Shown here: piece by piece, positions 51,048 through 62,359 of the stretch | How the letters are laid out: each line of letters opens with the position of its first letter | How positions within the stretch are numbered: the stretch's first letter is position 1 | NCBI GenBank assembly: GCA_038380795.1 | Contig: CM076260.1 | Location: forward strand, 80,885,843 to 80,949,842 | Origin: Pyrocephalus nanus | Lineage: Eukaryota; Chordata; Aves; Passeriformes; Tyrannidae | Length of the DNA stretch: 64,000 bases | Reading direction: 5' to 3' | The notes under the pieces: model-generated | Database searches by the model: none | The model's input: only the letters and a program-made list of their open reading frames with translations | What the model was told of the DNA's origin: nothing | Translations under genes and position numbers: made by a program

Positions 51048-54000
51048 AATCCAAACCAGAATTAATCAGATAGATAAGTAAAACTGTAAAGGATAAAAAT
51101 CTCTGAGCCCATTCAAAGGTGCTATTGCAACCCAGTTCTCTTCATGTTTCAAGAATGAGCAGTTGTGAACTACTTCTGAGCTAATATGCCTGGAGGAGGG
51201 CAGATCTGTCTCCCACCAAATGCCTCCTCCCTCATGTCATACTGAATGAAGCTTGTAGCAGAATTGGAGGCAGTATCTATTCTTACAAAGACTGCTTGTG
51301 GTTAACCCACTTTGTAATGCTCTCCACTCTGCCTGTGAAGGTGGTGGCTCACAGGAGAAAAGCATTTTTTTTTAACTTCCTCACAAGTAGATTTTCTTTC
51401 TATGCTGGAGAAACTTTCTACTTTGAGTAAAAGACAACATGGTCTTTTTGCTGTTGAAGACCAAACCCTTCCAGGGCATTTGGAATACACAGCAAGCAAA
51501 AAAGAAAATGAGAAGCTAAGTGTGAGGGAAATAAGAGAAAGGGAAAGAGATGCTGAGGGAAATAAAATGAGAGATGTTATTTGTCTCCCCCTTATTGCAT
51601 TTCTTTTACCTATGTAAAGTTTGTGAATGATACTGAGCTGTGGAAGTGGTTTCCATCTACCTTTTGGTTTTGTATTAGCAGCTGTGGTCAGCTGCCTCTT
51701 CGTCTGGAGTGACTTTCTGGCAAACTGGACAAGGTCAGGAGGAGAGTTAGCTACCTCAACAGTTTCCTTGATGTGGAGCTGAGCTTGTGATAGCAATAAA
51801 ATGTGATCGTGGCAATGGATTGGAGCGTCTAATAAGATTCTGTGAACTGCAGTAGTGGTCCAACTGGTCCAGTGAGAGGAACTGAATGCATTTTATTTCT
51901 ATTTGTTTTGCAGATTTTTGCAACTTGATACACTGCTTAAAGAGACTATATACTCTGTTATGGAGTCAAATGCCCTAAAAAGCAGACAGCCAAAAAAATG
52001 AGGAATATGCACGGTTGGGTGAGCAAATAGAAAACTGGTGGTCTGGAGTGTTGTTAGAAGGAAATCTGGAAGACTTTAGGCTGTGAGGCAGAAGCATCGT
52101 TTCTATCTTTTGGTGAAGATTTGTCTTCATCCCACCACTTCCATCTCAGCTAGCTGCATGGAAACTCCCCGTGGGTGGCAGAGGGCCACGAGCAGTGCTG
52201 TGGTACCATGTGTTTGAAGGAGGTATGACCAATGTAAGCTACAGCTGCTCCTACACTTTGTGTGCTCTTTATGTCCATGTGTGACTGAAATAATTCAATT
52301 TTTGGTGTGCTCTAGTTGTGGTCGGAACATCATATTCTTCTTAATCTCCACATCTAGGAACCGTGAAGATGCCCTATAGTCCTTACTCTCTAATTCTGAA
52401 TAGTATAAGAAACAACATCTTGCCATAAGTTCAGAGTTGAGATCCTATGCCAAGAAATGAGATTAGATGTCTTGCATCATGCCAGTATAAATAGTTAATC
52501 CTGGAATATAGTAAAAGGCATAAAGAACTTTTGGGAAGTCCTTGTTTCAGGATACATTCAAGGCAGACAGACTCAAATCTCCCCTGTGACCTAAACCAAC
52601 CTTACTTTAGAAAGACTGTAGTATTAAGCTATAGATCACTTGGTGCATTTTTTTTAGTTAGAAATCTGGACCAAAAGAAGGAACTTAATACAAATTAAAA
52701 TTGATATATTGGAAGCTACGGGTGGAAGATAAACCAGTTAAAACGCTATTTTTGAGAGATGTGACATATATAATATATTCCAGATTTTAGAAAATCTATT
52801 ACATGCGAGATCCCTTCTTCACAGCTGTAGGCAGTTGTACAGTTGTCAGATAAATAAAACCCAAAGCTTAACTGAGTTCACAGAACCAGAGAAGTTCTGC
52901 CTAAACTAGGGATACTTGGTCGGAATAGGAGGTGAATGAATATATTCAGCTGTAATGGCAGCATTGGGCTGCTTCCTGTTTGGGAACACTCTTGTGTAGT
53001 AGGAGAGATTGCTTGTAACACTGAAGGGTATTAATGTAATGTTATTGCCTAGTGGTGACTGCTTTTCACTTGTGAGTGTCTTTTGAAGTGTTCCTTCATG
53101 CAAGAGAACAGTTTCCTAACGTATGTCAAAGTGAGCTGTGTATAAAATGTCCACATAATTATAGTATTTGGTGCTTTGGATTGGAGGGTCTTAGTGAAAA
53201 CTGACATTGCTCTGTTGGAGTGCAGATTTCCGTGCAGATGGTGGCACAGATCTGTTGCAGATGGTGCAACTGCTCTGGGGAAGGCAATATTGTGTAGTGT
53301 TATTGAGAGGGAGAGAGGCCACGTGGTTGGATCTCTGCAGTTGTGGTAAAGCAGAAATATTTATTCTTAAGTTGTCTAAGGGGAACAAGTGTCCAGTGTG
53401 TTGCTCATAACCAATTCCAGCATTTTCCTTCGTAACATGTCTTATTGTCTGTTTATTGTGGTGGGTAGAAGTTCCTAATACTTAAACTCATCTTTCCCTG
53501 ATGCTTTTAAGGGCTCTGTTTCTTTTTCAAGTCTGGTGACTAATGGCTGAAGTTGCTTTAATCTTCTTTATAACATCATCTGATAAATTTATACAATATA
53601 CTTTTTTCTGTTTGGTATTAAGACTTTCTTTGATTAATTGTATTTTTCATCCTGCAGTGTTTCCTCTTTTTCTTTTAAGTACAATATCCTAAAGTAAAAC
53701 TATCACTCTTCTGAGAGCTAGCAAGTCCAGAAAAGAATAATTATCTTATTACCATAGATGATTTTATTAAACAAATGTCAGCTCAACTGTTACCATAAAC
53801 TATCTCATTAAAAAAAAGGAATATAAAGACCTATGAGATGCATTCTTTCCTTGAATTCACCCACCTGCCTCTAAGTAAATTTGTTTGTGGTGATTATTTT
53901 CTTCAGAAACCCTTGCTTCTCCTAAGTAAGGATACCTAGTAGTTTCAGGTTCTCACTGGGAAGGTGAAATGGGTAAATAATTACCAGTTTGGGACTAAGC

Positions 54001-54544
54001 CTATATGTGACAGAGTTTTTGTGTCTATTCCAGCCTGTTGTAGGAAAATTGAGAATGGCTGAGTGCTCAGAAAATCACCAATTTCCAATGTGCTTCATCA
54101 GTCTATATGTGCAGTAACTCTCTGTTACAATGTTAACTGGATGATGGTTGTTGCTTGCTTGTGTATGAATCTTTTTGGAACAAATAACTTGATCTCTTGC
54201 ATTTTCTGTAATTCTCTGCCTTTAATCGTGTTCTTCTCTCAAAGATCTTATTGCTTCTGCTTTTACGTTCTTATTGGAAAACCAGCTTTTCAGTCAGAAT
54301 TTAAGGATGAACTAAGTTTTTGCAGTGAATGCAGTTCCTACCTCTGCCAGCAGTATCCCCTCCTCACTAAGCTGTCTCTATTTTGTCACCAGAAATTGTT
54401 TTCTCTGTGTTCAGTTTTCAGTAGGAGATGAGCTATATGGGGAAAAGACAAGGGTTATAAAAGGTTTAGGAAACCCCTGCTGACCTATTCCCATTACATT
54501 TTTCATTTGTTATGTGGCTAGTTTGAAATGTAGGGAACCAGGTT
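51048..54544. other. Unassigned DNA, possible LINE fossil near 51620
   Basis: About 3.5 kb. AAGTTTGTGAATGATACTGA at about 51618 and TGGCAAACTGGACAAGGTC at about 51718 echo the CR1 pattern 'aaatttgcagatgatac..' and 'gacaaactggagaagtgg' in the right order and roughly right spacing, so a very old CR1 piece is possible. The 164-codon minus frame at 51302-51796 crosses this area and is serine/leucine-rich through CT-rich DNA; it has no recognisable domain. A 122-codon plus frame at 54063-54431 is likewise unsupported. Confidence 0.35.
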
Positions 54545-54670
54545 CATCTCTGTCCTGTTGCTAGGTTATTGTGTCACCTTGGGCAAGTCAGCCCAGCTGC
54601 TTGTGTTTTGTTCCCTATCAGAGGAAAAAAACCCCATGGAATAAAAATCCTGCCTCGATAGTGGCCCTTG
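54545..54670 (+). mobile_element. Probable MIR SINE fragment
   Basis: TTGTGTCACCTTGGGCAAGT followed by CAG and a diverged TGCTTGTGTTTTGTTCCCTA and GAGG follow the MIR core order ('tgtgaccttgggcaagtcact..ctcagtttcctcatctgtaaaatggg'). The exact CTTGGGCAAGTCA string is the strong anchor; the remainder is diverged, as expected for an amniote-age SINE. It is non-coding. MIR fragments in gene deserts are sometimes retained as enhancers, but nothing here shows that. Confidence 0.55.
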
Positions 54671-56114
54671 ACAGTCTCAGAGGCTGCAAGTGCATAGGTT
54701 CTGAAGTGTTTCCTGTAATAAGAATATCTAAACTAATACTGCCTTTTGACAATCATCCCTCAAGAGAAATCATACATCTAAGAGGTACCGATTTTCTTTT
54801 TTTGCCTATCATTTTTAGAGAGGACTATTACCTCTAGGTGTTTTGAGAAATATTTTTGAAAACCCAGAATTTGAAATTTATGAGCCCTGTTGCTATAGCA
54901 ATTAGCTGGGCCAAGGTATGCATTACAAGGCTGCCAGTGCTGCTCTTAGATGGATGGAGGCACTCGGCCTTCTGCTTCAGTCCTCAGAATGCCTCCAAAG
55001 CATGTGCCAGTAGCCTATTGGTGCACAGCCTGTTGTGACTTATTGTTATGTTCAGTGTGCAGCAGATTACAAAGGTAGGTTATTTGTTAGCATGATTTTC
55101 CAGACTGCTGCTTGAAGAATTTTAACAGCGTCCACTAAACTCCCTAATGGATAGTTCAGAACAAATAAAATTCTGCTTGAAGGTGTTTACAAGAGTCTCT
55201 GTGCCCACTGCTGATGAGTCATGGAAAGCAGCATATTCCTTTGACTCCTGACTATGTGTGTGACATGTACTGATTATTGGCTATGTGGGGCTGTGCTTTA
55301 AAATTAAAAATATTGATGCTTTTATTTTAAACTGTATCCTAATTCAGATGTTTTCATTTTGTAAGGGAAATAAATACACACTTTGCTGTCTAGCTGCTCT
55401 GTCTTGCAGTTGTAGCACCTCAGAGCACCTCCTGATTTCCTTGACCTGTTGTTTCCCCTCCTCACCCTCTTATGAAATTTTGCTGTGACTGTTATTACCA
55501 AATGCTCATAAGATTCTTTCTCTTACTTTGTTTAGTGGAAGTTCAATCGTTTCCCACTGCCCTTCAGATGACTGGTTCATTTGATTTTTACTCTTCTAAT
55601 AATGGCATGTGGAGCTTTCATGACAGATGAGTTTCTCTTGGGCCTTCTTCCAGCTTGAACATTGAGTCATAAAAACAATCTTGCTCCTTTTGTGCATGTC
55701 TGACAAGGCTGTGATGTAGAGTAGCTTTACTGTAGTATCTAACATTATCCAGCATAGCTGTTCCATTTAAAACAAACAAAATACTCTAACAACTTTAAAT
55801 TATAACACCATAAACTTTAATTTGAGGTTTCTTTGTCTTTCTTTCTGTCAGTCTAATGTTGATTGTCCAAGACATTAGAAATTAACTTGAATGTGAGTTA
55901 TATTCTGGGGTTACTGATCAAGAATACAAGTGAGTGTCTTCAAGTATTTGCTCTCCCATCTCCAAGTATATGTGCCTGGAATTTAGCTGAAGGTAGCAGA
56001 TTAAAGGCAAAGGTTGCAGCATTCAAATTGCTGAAACCCAAATGCTCTGACTTTTTTTTCTCCCCCTCCCAACTCTATTCCAGATTACCTAAATAAACCG
56101 TACTCTGGTGGATC
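54671..56114. other. Unassigned DNA, no gene seen
   Basis: About 1.4 kb. Several plus-strand frames of 60-90 codons follow one another (54571, 54856, 55285, 55863) but in unrelated composition and with no splice-like pattern that links them. No family was recognised. Confidence 0.4.
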
Positions 56115-56175
56115 AGCAATTTTTGTTAAGCACCTAGAGGATGATTAATGTGTTATGAAAAATTTCATGATAGCT
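56115..56175 (+). mobile_element. Short ancient CR1-like LINE relic
   Basis: AGCAATTTTTGTTAAGCACC and then TAGAGGATGATTAATGTGTT closely follow the amniote CR1 ORF2 phrase 'caatttgtaagcacctagaggatgataaggtgat'. Only about 60 bp are clear and the rest to 56270 is uncertain. It belongs to the same age class as the relic at 42.5 kb. Confidence 0.42.
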
Positions 56176-56275
56176 GGTTGAAGGACATCTCTTCCTCAGG
56201 AATAACAACAGGGTGGCAATGTGCCAGAATCAAGAACATTAACTTCATAGCAAGCTTTATCAATGTTCACTCACT

Positions 56276-56440
56276 GAAAGCAGGCAATAAGTCTGACTTG
56301 CTAGCTTCCAGCTTTTAATTAAGGCAATTAAACAAAATGTGATCTATTCTTTTTCCATTTATTTATAGATTTAATTACCACTAGTTAATTAGGTTACAAT
56401 TCTATAAATATATACTACTGACCTAGTGCTTCCAAGTGGG
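56276..56440. promoter_or_regulatory. Candidate homeodomain-site cluster
   Basis: CTTTTAATTAAGGCAATTAA at about 56312, GATTTAATTACCACTAGTTA at about 56369 and ATTAGGTTACAATTC at about 56388 place at least five TAAT/ATTA cores, two of them in TAATTA palindromes, in about 90 bp. There is no repeat signature. This is a short and weak candidate, from texture only. Confidence 0.22.
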
Positions 56441-56614
56441 AATTTTATTTTATTTGGAGATTCCTGCTTGGTAAATAAAGTAATGTTAATGTTTCACTGT
56501 TGCTCCATAGTTTGTGCTTTGCAATACCATGGAACCAAACTCTTAATCTTTCTCATTGTGTCCTCAATGTTAGTGAATATGATTACATTTATTTAGACTT
56601 TTATTATTCCTCAG

Positions 56615-56762
56615 TGTTGTGGTTTAACCCTGGACAGCAACTAAGCACCTCACAGCTGTTCATTCACAGCCCCCTGGAGGGATGGGGGGCAGAATCAGAA
56701 GGTTAATTGCAAGAAAACTCATGGGTTGAGATAAAAAGAGTTTAGTAGGTAAAGCAAAACCC
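56615..56762 (-). mobile_element. Avian ERV-L-type LTR end, minus strand
   Basis: The plus strand starts TGTTGTGGTTTAACCCTGGA then CAGCAACTAAGCACC, with AGCTGTTCATTCACAGCCCC, GGATGGGGGGCAGAATCAG and AACTCATGGGTTGAGATAAA following. This is a well-known bird LTR end read in reverse. Its outermost bases (TGTTGTGGTTT) are the complement of the AAACCACCACA-type end of the LTR at 16495-17114, so both belong to one superfamily, in opposite orientation. Only the 3' ~150 bp of the LTR are recognisable; whether more of it lies in 56763-57237 is unclear. No internal retroviral genes were seen. Confidence 0.75.
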
Positions 56763-57237
56763 TTAGATTTTCAGAATTAGATTAGGTTTGCAGTGTCCAG
56801 CCTGCAGCTTTCAAGCTGTTCAAGAAAAACTCCTATATGAAGCCCACAGTATGGGGCTGGCACTGGAGTTATGTGGGAGATGCTAGGTAGATACAATCCC
56901 AAAAAACAAGCTAACTTAGACTACAAACACTTACGTGTTTGGAACAAAACCATGAAAGTAGCCCTGCTGAAACACGTGAAGTTTTCTGTGGCTCAGTTGC
57001 CTGTCTTGCTGACAGTGTTCATAACTGGGTATACATCAGGAGGAGGAAGAACAGGGCAGGAATATGGTGCTTTTCCTGAATACCGGAGATGAAACATAAT
57101 TTAATCCTCTACTGTGTAAAAGCTTTGATATGTACCCACCACTGACCTACCTATATGGTTGTAAACCTGTAAAGATAGATTCTTTTAAGTGTGCTTTTAA
57201 AACGTGATATGTTATTAAATCAAGGACTATACTGAAG
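56763..57237. other. Unassigned DNA between LTR and CR1
   Basis: About 475 bp. It could be the diverged remainder of the LTR. The 73-codon frame 56871-57092 has no recognisable domain. Confidence 0.35.
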
Positions 57238-57645
57238 TAGAATCATGGAATCAACTGGATTGGAAAAGACCTCCGAGATCATCAAGTTCAACCCTAGATC
57301 CAACACTGCTGTGGTTACTAGACCATGGCACTCAGTGCCACATCCAGTCTCATCTTAAAAACCTCCAGGGATGGTGAATCCACCACCTCTCTGGGCAGGC
57401 CATTCCAGTGTTTGATTACTGTCTCTGTAAAAAATTTCTTTCTAATATCCAACTAAGCTTCCCCTGGCACAGCTTGAGACCATGCCCTCTTGTCCTACTG
57501 CTGGTTGTCTGGGAGAAGAGACCGACTCCCACCTGGCTACAACCTCCTTTCAGGTAGTTGTAGAAAGTGATGAGGTCTCCCCTGAGCCTCCTTTTCTCCA
57601 GGCTAAACAACCCCAGCTCCCTCAGCCTCTTTTATAGGACTCAGT
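57238..57645 (-). mobile_element. CR1 LINE, 5'-truncated, minus strand
   Basis: Begins TAGAATCATGGAATCA, the inverted CR1 terminus, then ATTGGAAAAGACCTCCGAGA, ACCATGGCACTCAGTGCCAC, CCTCCAGGGATGGTGAATCC and CTCTCTGGGCAGGCC, all in CR1 order. Translation of the minus strand at 57416-57610 gives [20 protein letters not shown] then [13 protein letters not shown], the RT-protein C-terminus, with good match to the family. It is the same subtype as the 15.1 kb copy (both carry the 'ccatggcact(a/c)agtgccacatccag' phrase) and looks less decayed. It lacks all catalytic domains. It abuts the plus-strand copy at 57655 head to head. Confidence 0.94.
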
Positions 57646-57654
57646 AAACTCTTT

Positions 57655-58885
57655 GAGGCTTTGTCCATGAGGACACAGTGTGATGTGAGGTAACCCAACG
57701 TAACCCATCTGGCTGATCAAAGGAAACTAGCTGATGTAATCTCTTTGGATTTCAGTAAAGCTTCCAATACTGTCTCTTACAGTATGCTTCTGGAGAAAAT
57801 GTCCAGCACACATCTGGATTAACACATCATGTGGTGGGTGAGCAATTGGCTCATGGGTCGAGCACAGAAGGTAACAGTGAATGGGGGAACATCAGACTGG
57901 TGACCTGTCTGGGGTTCCATAGGGCTCCATCTTAGGCCCTGTGCTCTTCAACATCATAAATAACTTGGACACAGGACTGGAAGGGATACTAAGCAAGGTT
58001 GCAGATGACACAAAACTAAGAGGAGCTGTTGACTCCCTCTAAGGCAGGGAGGCCCTGCAGAGGGACTTCAACAAATTAGAGGACTGGGCAATCACCAACC
58101 ATTTGAAGTTCAATAAGGAAAAGTGCCGGATTCTGCACCTGGGATGGGCAACCCTGGATGTTCATACAGATTGGGGAATAAGATGCTGGAAAACAGTGGC
58201 ATGGAAAGGGACTGGAGGTCCTGGTCGACAGCAGGTTGAATATGAGTTAGCAGTGCCCTGGCAGCCAGAAGGGCCACCTGTGTCCTGGGGGACATCAGGT
58301 AAAGCGTCGCCAGCCGGTTGAGGGAGATGCTTGTTCTGTTCTGCTCTGCACTCATGTGGCCTCATCTTGAATATTGTGTACAGTTTGAGACACCACAATA
58401 TAAGAAAGATATAAAGCTATTTGAGAGTGTCCAAAGGAGGACAACAAAGATGGTGAAGGACCTTGAGGGGAAGCCGTATGAGGAGCGGCTGAGGTCACTT
58501 GGTGTGTTCAGCCTGGAGGAGACTGAGGGGAGACCTCATTGCAGTTACAACTTCCTCATGAGAGGAAGAGGAGGAGCAGGCACTGATCTCTTCTCTGTGG
58601 TGAACCAGTGACAGGACCTGAGGGAATAGCCTGAAGTTATGTCAGGGGAGGTTTATGTTGGATATTTGAATGACCCTCTTCATCCAGAGGGTGGTTGGCC
58701 ACTGAAACAGGCTCCCTGTGGAAGTAGTCAGAGTACCAAGCCCCATAGAATTCATGAAGCCTTTGGATGATAGTCTCAGGCACATGATATGACTCTTGAG
58801 GAAGGTTCTATGCAGGGTTGAGAGTTGGACTTGATGATCCTTGTGGGTCCCTTCCAATTTGGCATATTCTGTGAGATCATCATAT
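57655..58885 (+). mobile_element. CR1 LINE, longest copy, partial RT domain through 3' end
   Basis: A ~1.2 kb plus-strand CR1, the longest in the window. It retains RT motif A as LDFSKA (about 57745-57762, catalytic Asp codon at 57748), a [11 protein letters not shown] block (about 57923-57955) and motif C as VADD (about 57998-58009). Later parts read PHLEY and then VQRRTTKMVKDLEG...YEERLRSLGVFSLEE (58318-58611), and the 3' UTR ends near GGCATATTCTGTGAGATCAT at about 58861. It is inactive: in-frame stops lie at 57820 (TAA), 57901 (TGA, likely from a CGA codon by CpG decay) and 58040 (TAA), with frame changes near 57910 and near 58141-58150. The endonuclease and the 5' half of the RT are missing by 5' truncation. 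Confidence 0.95.
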
Positions 58886-59056
58886 TTCCAAGGACTGCTG
58901 GAGTTGACACTCTGGTTGTAAATCCCCCTAAGGCACTTAATGACAGCTAGGAGAAGTTAGAATACAATTTAATTGGGAAAAGGGAAAATCAGGCTTCAAG
59001 AGAGTGAGATGATTTAGTGCACTGTGGTGCTTGCACTGTACTTCAGCTCAGAAAGC
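58886..59056. other. Short unassigned stretch after CR1
   Basis: About 170 bp of AT-rich DNA without a recognised feature between the CR1 end and the T24 tract. Confidence 0.4.
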
Positions 59057-59080
59057 TTTTTTTTTTTTTTTTTTTTTTTT
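59057..59080 (+). repeat. Poly(T) tract, T24
   Basis: Twenty-four T residues, directly followed by AAAAATGAAC. It faces an A23 tract 213 bp downstream (59294), so the two could pair as hairpin arms or be the tails of two opposed insertions. Confidence 0.95.
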
Positions 59081-59293
59081 AAAAATGAACAAAAGAATGA
59101 CATAGTATTCCAGTGATTGAAATCTCCTTTGTACAGTTTCTAGGAGAATACTAGACTTTTTGAAAGTGTTTTATAATGTGATGGTTTTTCTTCCTGTTAT
59201 TAGGAATTTGATTAAATTATTTCCCAGAGTTCAATAGCTCCTAACACTGGCAGTAAAATCTCATTGATCTTAGATTTTTATTGTGTGTTGACC

Positions 59294-59316
59294 AAAAAAA
59301 AAAAAAAAAAAAAAAA
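59294..59316 (+). repeat. Poly(A) tract, A23
   Basis: Twenty-three A residues, partner of the T24 tract at 59057. The 213 bp in between (59081-59293) contain no recognised family. Confidence 0.95.
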
Positions 59317-62300
59317 GGCCAAGTCCATTCCAACATGGACAGAGCATTCTTTCTGCCCTGTTCAAAGTATTCAGAGGGAAAAAAAAGCAGGAAAAACATG
59401 TCTGAAAAATTACATTGATTTTTAGAGAAAAGCTTGAACCATGTTGTTCTGTGAACTATGCCACACAGAGCAAAGATTAGTCCTTGCTTGAAAGCTTTTC
59501 ATCCAAGGGATGAAGAGACTAGAGAAAGAATAGCACAGTGGGGAAAGACAGCACAAGATGACTGAAGGATGGTATTGCTCAAGGTGAATTCCTATTGTCT
59601 GAGATGGCTAAACCTAAGCAATGCCAGCTTTAAGAAAGAATTATACAGAAGCAGATGCATTTTGTGTAGCATTGTTATAACTGGTCTTTTGAAACTGAAG
59701 GGGTAGATAGATTTAACATTTCTACCTTAGTTTGAAAATTGATCACTGAACAATAGCATGTCAGATTTTTTTGTCAAATTTAAGTATAATCTGGTTTTGA
59801 GAGATGTGGGGCTTTTTCTCCCTGACTCCCACTGACTTCAGTCAAAACTAAAGGAAACTGCTGCCTTTCAAAACTGTCTTTAACTATCTTGACATATTAC
59901 CTAGTGAAACTCATATTGTTGTTATGATTCTTTTGGAATAAAAAACCACATAGTATTTCTACCATTTAGTCTTCCTAAATGAGTGAAACTTAGTATAAAA
60001 CCAAAAAATCTAGTATGTTTTGGTATCTGCATACAGTGTCTTATTTGGGGTCTCAATAGTTGAGGTCTGTATATTATAGGATTTTAAAATAATGGCAGAA
60101 GGATTTACAATTATTTTAACCTGAATACTTCAGTGACATGATTGTTGCCTACCCAGGTATGAATCCACCAGGGCAGACAGCCAAGTCCTTAAAAGGTGAA
60201 TGTAAACTGGAATCTACTCCAAAGAGACATCTAACTTTAAGTCGACATGAAGTTGAGGAGGTTTGGAATGGTGAGCATATGGAAGGCAAATCTGCCTTTG
60301 AAGGCAAATATGACTAAAGGAAGAGAGAAGGCTGACTTAAACAAAAGGTTTTTTTCTGTCAAGTACAAAAAAGGAATGCTGCCCAAAAGGCAAAATGAAA
60401 AGGACCAGAGAAATTGATCGCTGGACTAATATCCAGGGATAGTAGTCTCATGTTGATATTCTGTGAAAGTCTATACATGAATGTTTGCTTGGTGGAGCTC
60501 AAGGAGCACGATACCTACAGATTTGTGCTGTGCAGCTACAGAGAAAGCTGGACTCTAGATGGGGACTTGTAGTGCTGAAAGCAAAGGAAAGACAGGCCAA
60601 AGCTTTAGTCTAGGTAAATGTGAAAAGGACCACACTCTTAAGAAAAATATTCTGTGTGGTGCAGGAGTGATTTTTTTTTTTTTTTTTTTTAACTGGTGCA
60701 AAGCAGGGGAAATGAGGAGTCTTACATTATAGAACTATAAGATGCTGCTATTATAGTTTAGCATTATCAGCTATGAGTAATCTAAAAAATAATCTTTGGT
60801 GGCTAGATCAGATGCAACGAGTCTTAAAAAAAAAAAGGGTTAAAGCTGTTTGGAGTGCACATTATCTCTTTTTGTCTTCTTGAGAGGAAACACATTTTTA
60901 GTCTGAATCAGTCCAGCTTCAACTTCTAGACATGGTGTTTTGCTGTATTTTACTTGTTTGTGAAAAGAGATATCTGGTATCAGAAATTACTTCATGGTGT
61001 AGGCACTGACAGATCTTGATACTGACAGATCACCTTTTGGTGGTCTTTTTAATACATATTTTACATTGAACTTAGTTGTCTGTTTTGCATAATACCTTTT
61101 CCCTTTTCTCGCCCTTTGAACTCTTACTTTGCTAGTATACCAAAGTGGAGGCACCAGAAATGAAGGTGCGTGAAATCCTGTCAAAGGGGACTTTTTGGTA
61201 AGATTCTTACTCGTGCCATCTATAAAGGCAAATCTGCCACCACTATTTAGTTTTTCTGTACTTACATTACATGAATGGCTTGCTATTAAATTTCCTTGCT
61301 GGGCACTAGTGTGCTTTGCTTTTTATTTTTTTTTTTCCCCTCCTGGCTGCAGTCTATGTTTGACCTTTGTGGAAGAAAGATGAAGTCTGCCTATTAGCTT
61401 GATTTACTGTACACGGTGATTTGCATAGTTTTTCCATGATACTCTGTTTCAGCCCATTACCTTTGCCCATACTCAACAGTAAAAGCTCCTGGGCCTGTAG
61501 TAATGACATTTGCATTAGCATAAAGTGGAAACTAAAATATTTTTTAATTAGAGGAAAAAGAAATACAATCCCTAAATTACACCCTTCTTCCATCTCTGAT
61601 ACCACATTATGAGACACAAAGTACAACATTTGATCTGGACATCTCCCCTGAGTGCAGTGTGAAAGGTAACTTGGAGCTGAGGGCTAGTTCTCTGAAAACT
61701 CCAAATTACTGACAGCTGATTAAATAGTGAGTGCTTCCATGATACCAGCACCTTGTTATGCAATGCTATCAAGATATCCTGCCTTTAAGTAACTGAAATG
61801 TATTAAATGATCCCTAGTCAAACCTGAAAAATGCTGTGTCTATTCCCATTTGTATTGGCAACCTTGTTCCAAACTGGAACTATCAGGCACTGATATATTT
61901 TGAGCTGTGGCCATTTGCCACCATTTGAACAGCCTGCAGGGCTGGTTTTTCTGCAATCACCAAAACGCTGATCATCTCTCTTCTCGGAGAGAAGAAAACA
62001 GAAGGGTTGCATGAAGCCAGTAAGAAATCTGATTTCTGTGTTTTTGCATACTGACTCATGGCTAAGCTAAGACATAAAAAAAGCAGAAAGAAAATCTTTC
62101 ATGTGATCCCCAGGAGTGTCAAAGCCAAGCCTTCAGACAATGGCTGAGCAAAGAACATCAGACTGTTGCCCATTCTGTTACTGTGAATTCTGCTTGCCTG
62201 ACAACCTGATTTCTAGACCTTTAGGAGCTAGTAGGTGAGAGCTAAAATTCACCCATATTAAAAAAAACCAAAGTCAATAAAGAGTGAAAAGTGTGTCTTC

Positions 62301-62359
62301 CTCCTATTCTGAGAGAAAAAATAGGAAGAATTTATCCATTCCCTTTGTTGAAGGGATGA
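59317..62359. other. Unassigned DNA with one T20 tract
   Basis: About 3 kb. It contains T20 at 60671-60690 and a small imperfect palindrome at about 60284-60306 (GGAAGGCAAATCTGCCTTTG). A minus-strand 91-codon frame at 61354-61629 overlaps a plus-strand frame and has no domain. No repeat family was recognised. Confidence 0.4.

Noticed and set aside
51302..51796. 164-codon minus-strand frame as an exon or gene
   Set aside because: Serine/leucine-rich translation stems from a CT/GA-rich stretch; no domain or splice context, and a possible LINE fossil overlaps it.
57238..58885. Twin-priming inversion of a single CR1
   Set aside because: Both halves carry their own CR1 3' end, which a single twin-primed insertion would not produce.
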